The position numbers and the translations under genes were made by a program. This document shows positions 59,752-64,000 of a stretch of 64,000 bases of DNA, in pieces. This stretch comes from Fragum whitleyi (taxonomy: Eukaryota > Mollusca > Bivalvia > Cardiida > Cardiidae), in NCBI GenBank assembly GCA_948146395.1, contig OX411546.1:21616449-21680448 (forward strand). The letters run 5' to 3'. Position 1 is the stretch's first letter; each line of letters begins with the position of its first letter. Under the pieces are notes generated by a model. That model searched no databases and was not told where the DNA came from. It worked only from the letters and a program-made list of their open reading frames with translations.

Positions 59752-62700
59752 GTAGGTTCCGCCTTCTTCATATAGACGAATGTTTTACTTTTCTTCTGAA
59801 ACTAGTAGGTTTTGATTTTTCTCGCGAGTTTAGTTAGTTTGTGCACAGCAAGAAGATTTCGAGGTCAAGACCATTTTTATGCGGAGCGTACTTCTCCCTA
59901 TAAAGAAGAAGATGGTAGTGCTTGAATTTATTGAGGTTTGCTGTTTAAAGCGAAGCCCTCTACAAGTAAGCTAAATCACATGCATTGCTATAGTAGTATG
60001 ACCGACGGTTTGGTAGTAAACAAAGATGATGTAATCGTTCAAGAAAGTGCCCACTTTCACAATTTCACTACCTGTCTCTTTACTTAATTCACCATAGCGC
60101 AATTGGTAAGGCATAAGACTTCCAATCTGGAAGTCGTGGGTTCGATTCCCGGTGGCGGCAAATATCCTTTCCGACGTTTGTCTTTCACCAATGGGTAGAT
60201 AATCGTAAACCTATGTGAAATAGCAGTCGGAGGCTAGGAAAGGGTGTAATGGTAGTACAGGTGGAAGAAATACCAGGAATCCATTGTTAGGTGCTCCGGC
60301 CGCCGCGATATAACTGCGAGATTGTTGAAAGCGGCGTAAAACCCATTCAAACAAACAAACAAATCAACAATACAATAAATCAAAATATTGTGTATATTTT
60401 GTTGTAAGATTTTGACAATCGAAATGTTGTTATCAAACCGATCGGGTCTACAAAATATCCCTTTCGTTCTTATCAAGAAATTAACAATTTTGAAAAAGAT
60501 CCAACCGCTATGGAATATTGATTATTTTAGATATATAGTATCTGTCATGAGATTTTTCTTGAAGCAATCTGATCTTAATCGAGTCTAGAATTGAAATGTT
60601 GTCAAGTGAGCTTTTGGCGAGCTAAACCACTTTTCGATTCCAGACGAGGTTAAGATCATCTTTCCCAAATAAAACAAGAAACAGATACCCTTTTCTCACA
60701 TAAACATTTTTTTACGTTAAAAACAATTATTGAAACGCTCTGGAGACAGGAAAATCACGAAAACCTGTGTTAGATGAAGTAATGATTACGTAATTTAGAA
60801 TGTGATATTACACATCTTGGCTGTTCATTGTCGGAGACAACGTTGACCACGTGAGAAAATAAAATCTAATATTTATATTTAGATTCAGAAACTGTGTAGA
60901 CGTATGGAACAAGCTATCAAAGGCATTTCTATATAGACCACTGTGCGATGTGCCAGAATCTAGATATTCCGACTATATAAACATAACAAACCACCCTGTA
61001 CCTAAAGATAAGGTAACACAAATTATTATCCATGATTAATGCCCTGGCAGGGCGGAGCCTAAGAAACAGGTCGTTACGCTTAAGGTTAAGGGATTTCAGC
61101 TTTTATCTAAAATAACTTACTTCTAAAGAGAGTCGACATAAATAACTTTAGACCTTAAATCGTAGATTGGTAACCAAATCCTCGTAACTTCAGCTTAATC
61201 AAGCTGAAGATACGAGGCCTTGGTAACTAAACGATGACATGTGTTCACTCTCTCAAAGCACGTGAATTCTTTGGATTTTTGGATACAGTTATTTGCACGC
61301 ATTAACGATGATTACCGACTTAAATTTGAAAGAACACAAACTTATGAAAAGTAAATTCGCCAAATAACGTCACGGATAAGCCCCGCCCTGCCAGTTCATT
61401 TACTACGCAGAATTCACCTGTACGATATGTAAAGTGGTATCGATGGTTATATGAAAACGAATATTATCTAGCGAATTAATTTGAATTCTAGACCTTATTT
61501 CACCAAAAGTCTTGTGAAAGGATATCTAAGAATTTCATCTCTTGTAATTACTAATGATTTAAATTATTAACTTTATTTGCATTGCTGGAATTAAGGATAT
61601 CAACTATTTTTTAAATAACGTGCACAAAATACCTATCGATTGCAACATCAAAACTGAAAAAGAATTTCAGATAATCGTAGTGATTGATCATTTATGAAAT
61701 TTATATTCCAGTCAATATTATGGGAGAATGTCTACCCATTTATACAAAGATATAGCAACTACGGAAAAAAGTATTACACGTTGTCGGATACATTAACTGG
61801 TATGTATTTATCATATTTAAAGTACATACGATAAATGCATTTATAAGATACTGTTGCAACAGAATCTCATACACAAGGCGTGTTTGCCGATGATCCCGAA
61901 TTCGAACAAAATCTTAAATTGATTAGCATTTTCATAAGATTCAGAAAGATATATTTACCAGCTGTTTAAATTATTCTGCGTAATTAACGAACTGGCAGGG
62001 TGCTTAGCCGAGTTTTAAATATTTTAGGTTCATTGAAAAAAAAAAAGTCGGCAATAATCGTGAACGCATGCAAATAACTGTATCCTAAAATCAAAAAGGT
62101 TCACGTGATTAGAGAAAGTGAACACATTTCATCGTTGGGTACCAAAGCCTCGTAACTTCAGATTGGACAAGCTGAAGTTACGAGGGTTTGATTACTAACA
62201 TACGATTTACGGTCCCAAGTAAATCATATCGACAATTTTTAGGAGTAAATAATATTGAATAAATACTGTTTGACCTTAATCTTAAGTGCATTGACCCGTT
62301 ACTTAGGCTGCCAGGGGAAACATCGTGGATTATACGTTCTACTTGCCCATCTGGTAACATTAACAACGTCAACGTCGATAATAGTGACAACTATAGCCGC
62401 ATGAGCGGCTGATTTGGTGGTCAACAGCCCTGAAATTCATTTGATTTTCATCTTTTGGGTTCTTAGAAAGTGATTATTAAAGTTTCCATGTAAAACATTT
62501 AGAGAAATGACCTCCGCGCATAAAAGACATCATTTTCGTCTGACCACAAACTATTAAAGTGTCACTACATGATCATACCCGTGAAATTTGGTTGATATCC
62601 TTCAACCAGAGAAAAGTCACATATATTCATATGTGGAAACTAGCAACGCCCATTAAAGCCTTGTTTTTCATCGGATCAGAAATCCTCTAACAAGTTTGAA

Positions 62701-64000
62701 AGAGGGTCACATAAGGATCATTCCTGTGAACTTTTGTTAAGATTCATCCAGTTGTTTCTTTTAAAGAAAAAGTACGATCGGACACACGGACGAACGGATG
62801 TACGACGGTCACAGCGCCATGACAATAGCCTAGGTAGCCTTCAGCTAGTGGAGCTAAAAATATCAAAGGACAAGAAGTAAATGGACTTATGTTCCTAAAA
62901 GTAAAGAAGTACCATAAACTACCTGTGGTACATAAGAAACAGTCTATTTGGCTCAATATTCAACGTCTTTCACCCTTACCAGCCATCTTTACACGCTTTT
63001 GAATTGGTATTACTACCCGAGTGGCTTTAGAGAAAAATATTTCAATATAAAAAAACCGAATCAAAGAAAATATGTTGAACACTCTTTATTATATGTTTAA
63101 TTAAGGTTATATTGCTAATGGATTGAACTGGTGTAGTGACCCAAACACACAAGATGGAATGGTCGCCACCGGTACGCTATGCCCGTCATGGATGCCATCT
63201 CCCGATTGCCCCAGCAGCGCGCTGCATGGTTTCTGGAGTGCTGCTTCTAGGGGATTTGGAGAAAAAGCAATGGGGCATGTGTACATTATGTTAAATGCAA
63301 GCACTGTCCCAATTTTTGCAAAAACAACGTAAGTAATAGAATATTTGTTGCTCCTTGTCAAGTAATTTAAGCCCGACGTAGTGAATATAGAATCAATGCA
63401 ATTAATAGTAGTCTTGAGTCCTTCTGTATTAGAATGAAATTAAACTTTGCTAAAAAATGATTATTTTCTAAAGATTGATAAAACACCATATCCATACCAG
63501 CATTTTTTCCTGTTTCTGCTTCTACTACTGTTGTCACAACTATGTTAATTTACTCAGATCGTATGCGTCTAATATTATGTTTTTAACCAGATATCTGGCG
63601 GAAAATGAGTTGCCATATTTACGTACTGGCGTGGTAACAAATGTAACAGTTCTGCTTATCAACGAATCTCCGGAGCAGTTTAAGTGAGTCATCAAAAACA
63701 AAATCGACACCAGCATTTAATTTATTTTCAATTTTAAAGGCTTAAGATAGACAAGAATAATGTGTTTAATGCGACATATGAAACAGTGATTTTTGGTCCA
63801 TCGGTTTTTTAAATTGAGCTTGAATGTCTTCTAGTGATACATGATCATTTCTTTACCATCTTCCACCACGGACCCTAGATATGTGTAATGAGAGTCCCTG
63901 CTTCTACTTACTATCTAAGTAATAAGAATTAATACTATAACTGCATTATTTTTGTAACGAAAAGCACCTTTCTTTCTTACGGAGTTTTTTTTTTTTAAAT
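59587..64000 (+). CDS. ADP-ribosyl cyclase / CD38-BST1 family gene (partial, five exons)
   Basis: The family converts NAD+ to cyclic ADP-ribose, ADP-ribose and (by base exchange) NAADP, which are Ca2+-mobilising messengers. Family members are secreted, vesicular or membrane ecto-enzymes. Exons are 59587-59751, 60883-61012, 61712-61799, 63106-63328 and 63591-63683; junction phases agree at all four introns. Recognised blocks, in order, are: GKCEFF (as GRCKDY of the Aplysia enzyme), CVDVWNKLSKAF, PLCDV, SILWENVY, YYTLSDTLTGYIANGLNWC, LCPSW...DC, GFWSAASRGF, VYIMLNAS and ENELPYL. Family cysteines matching CD38 C67, C82, C99, C160, C173 and C180 are present. The C119/C201 pair is absent, as I recall for Aplysia. 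N-glycosylation sequons are NIT, NAS, NVT and NES. The last roughly 50 residues lie beyond the window. Confidence 0.9.
60091..60358 (+). mobile_element. tRNA-derived SINE in cyclase intron 1
   Basis: The tRNA-like head is 60091-60160: A box TAGCGCAATTGG, B box GGTTCGATTCC, and anticodon-like loop CTTCCAA reading TCC, Gly-like. The SINE body follows ('caatgggtagataatcgtaa', 'aaataccaggaatccattg', 'ttgaaagcggcgtaaaaccc') with an (AAAC)n tail. Same orientation as the host gene. Confidence 0.85.
60883..61012 (+). CDS. Cyclase exon 2
   Basis: The acceptor is TATATTTAG|ATTCAG. A second AG six bases downstream gives an alternative start at 60889 in the same frame. The exon encodes FRNCVDVWNKLSKAFLYRP, then LCDV and a stretch ending VPKDK, with donor AAG|GTAACA. 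Cys residues match CD38 C82 and C99, and CVDVW...KAF matches CSALW...KAF of the Aplysia enzyme. YINITNH contains an N-glycosylation sequon. Phase: one base completes the exon 1 codon, then 43 whole codons. Confidence 0.9.
61041..61394 (+). mobile_element. Foldback element in cyclase intron 2 (left arm of inverted pair)
   Basis: Terminal repeats CCCTGGCAGGGCGGAGCC and GCCCCGCCCTGCCAG. Central hairpin CCTCGTAACTTCAGCTT-aatc-AAGCTGAAGATACGAGG. Similarity to the element at 61989-62316, in inverse orientation, extends a little beyond both ends (61025-61412). Confidence 0.8.
61712..61799 (+). CDS. Cyclase exon 3 (active-site Trp; Glu-to-Ser change)
   Basis: Acceptor TATTCCAG|TCA, donor ACTG|GTATGT. 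It encodes SILWENVYPFIQRYSNYG, then KKYYTLSDTLT and the first base of Gly. The Trp matches active-site CD38 Trp125 / Aplysia Trp77. TLSDT matches TLEDT, so the acidic residue at CD38 Glu146 / Aplysia Glu98 is Ser here. The length is 88 bp, so skipping it would shift the frame. Inverted repeat arms lie in both flanking introns (61025-61412 and 61972-62330). Confidence 0.9.
61989..62316 (-). mobile_element. Foldback element in cyclase intron 3 (right arm of inverted pair)
   Basis: Inverse copy of 61041-61394: ACTGGCAGGGTGCTTAGCC at the left and TTAGGCTGCCAGGGG at the right. Central hairpin CCTCGTAACTTCAG...CTGAAGTTACGAGG. It shares 'gcaaataactgtatcc' and 'gtgaacacat...catcgtt' with the complement of the left arm. 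Confidence 0.8.
62455..62858 (+). mobile_element. Family A element, 5' truncated, in cyclase intron 3
   Basis: 'gaaatgacctccgcgcataa', 'cgcccattaaagcc', 'gagggtcac', then AAAGAAAAAGTACGATCGG, 'gccatgacaatagcc' and TCAGCTAGTGGAGCTAAA. It matches the last 400 bp of 46996-48037, more diverged. Confidence 0.8.
63106..63328 (+). CDS. Cyclase exon 4 (catalytic core)
   Basis: Acceptor GTTTAATTAAG|GTTAT, donor ACAAC|GTAAGT. It encodes GYIANGLNWCSD, LCPSWMPSPDC, HGFWSAASRGFGEKA and VYIMLNASTVPIF. WC and LCPSW...DC match WCGEF and CPDW...DC of CD38; FW holds the residue matching CD38 Trp189; MLN(A/G)S is a family hallmark and a glycosylation sequon. CD38 Cys201 is replaced by Met, consistent with loss of its Cys119 partner in exon 2. 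Confidence 0.95.
63591..63683 (+). CDS. Cyclase exon 5 (catalytic Glu)
   Basis: Acceptor TTTTTAACCAG|ATAT, donor TTTAA|GTGAGT. It encodes YLAENELPYLRTGVVTNVTV, then LLINESPEQF. ENELPYL matches KYELPNL of the Aplysia enzyme and SVEVHNL of CD38, so the catalytic Glu (CD38 Glu226 / Aplysia Glu179) is present. Two sequons (NVT, NES). 93 bp. The exon ends with two bases of the next codon, so a following exon outside the window is required. Confidence 0.93.
63684..64000 (+). other. Cyclase intron 5 (start); no further exon seen
   Basis: Begins with the donor GTGAGT. No splice-bounded stretch resembling the C-terminal family block (Cys-rich, Leu-rich) is visible before the window ends. Confidence 0.7.

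Noticed and set aside
63107..63361. 84-codon minus-strand frame opposite cyclase exon 4
   Set aside because: It is the antisense shadow of a clearly conserved plus-strand exon.

Overview
This is a eukaryotic, AT-rich, intron-rich and repeat-dominated window. It is most likely from a bivalve mollusc. That placement is an inference from three things: the mollusc-type ADP-ribosyl cyclase, the tRNA-derived SINEs, and the short-element families ending in CAATAGC-hairpin-GAGCTAA that I associate with bivalve genomes. There is no operon structure, rRNA, CRISPR array or virus-like gene.

Genes. (1) The right end carries, on the + strand, most of a secreted or ecto ADP-ribosyl cyclase / CD38-BST1 family gene. 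Five exons with clean GT-AG borders and matching phases lie at 59587-59751, 60883-61012, 61712-61799, 63106-63328 and 63591-63683; the C-terminal exons are beyond the window. The residues matching CD38 Trp125, Trp189 and Glu226 are kept, but the one matching Glu146 is Ser. Exon 1 has a one-base frame conflict between the signal peptide and the mature domain. (2) On the - strand, 53386-53662 is the first coding exon of a protein with a WAVE-homology domain, most like the NHS (Nance-Horan) family. (3) On the - strand, 43770-43938 is a possible first coding exon of an unidentified protein. Everything else looks non-coding.

Repeat layout. 1-2136: two hairpin-ended tandem-repeat elements (families A and M) and two short foldbacks (F). 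2137-14600: scattered foldbacks (F, G, J), TTAA-type MITEs (D, E), family L elements and a GC-rich foldback element (10681-11413). 14628-18050: a 3.4-kb hAT-like element with an 8-bp target duplication and an internal SINE. 20676-24412: SINEs, D and C MITEs and family R. 24566-27040: two head-to-tail family B elements. 28121-30398: foldbacks plus a tandem duplication headed by C MITEs in opposite orientations. 33096-34440: 29-bp minisatellite. 37440-40722: L, D, a GTTCTTGAAC-rich foldback, J, F, R and tandem hairpins. 46641-49128: a three-level nest, A inside B inside C. 52565-53055: a TIR element built of CAACTCGGCC motifs. 57474-58152: microsatellites next to a 200-N assembly gap. 59315-59490: a long AG repeat just upstream of the cyclase start codon.

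The most notable structures are: (a) an inverted pair of about 350-bp foldback elements in the introns on either side of cyclase exon 3; (b) a set of apparently non-autonomous families (A, B, M, L) sharing one modular design; and (c) foldback families whose two arms change together between copies.
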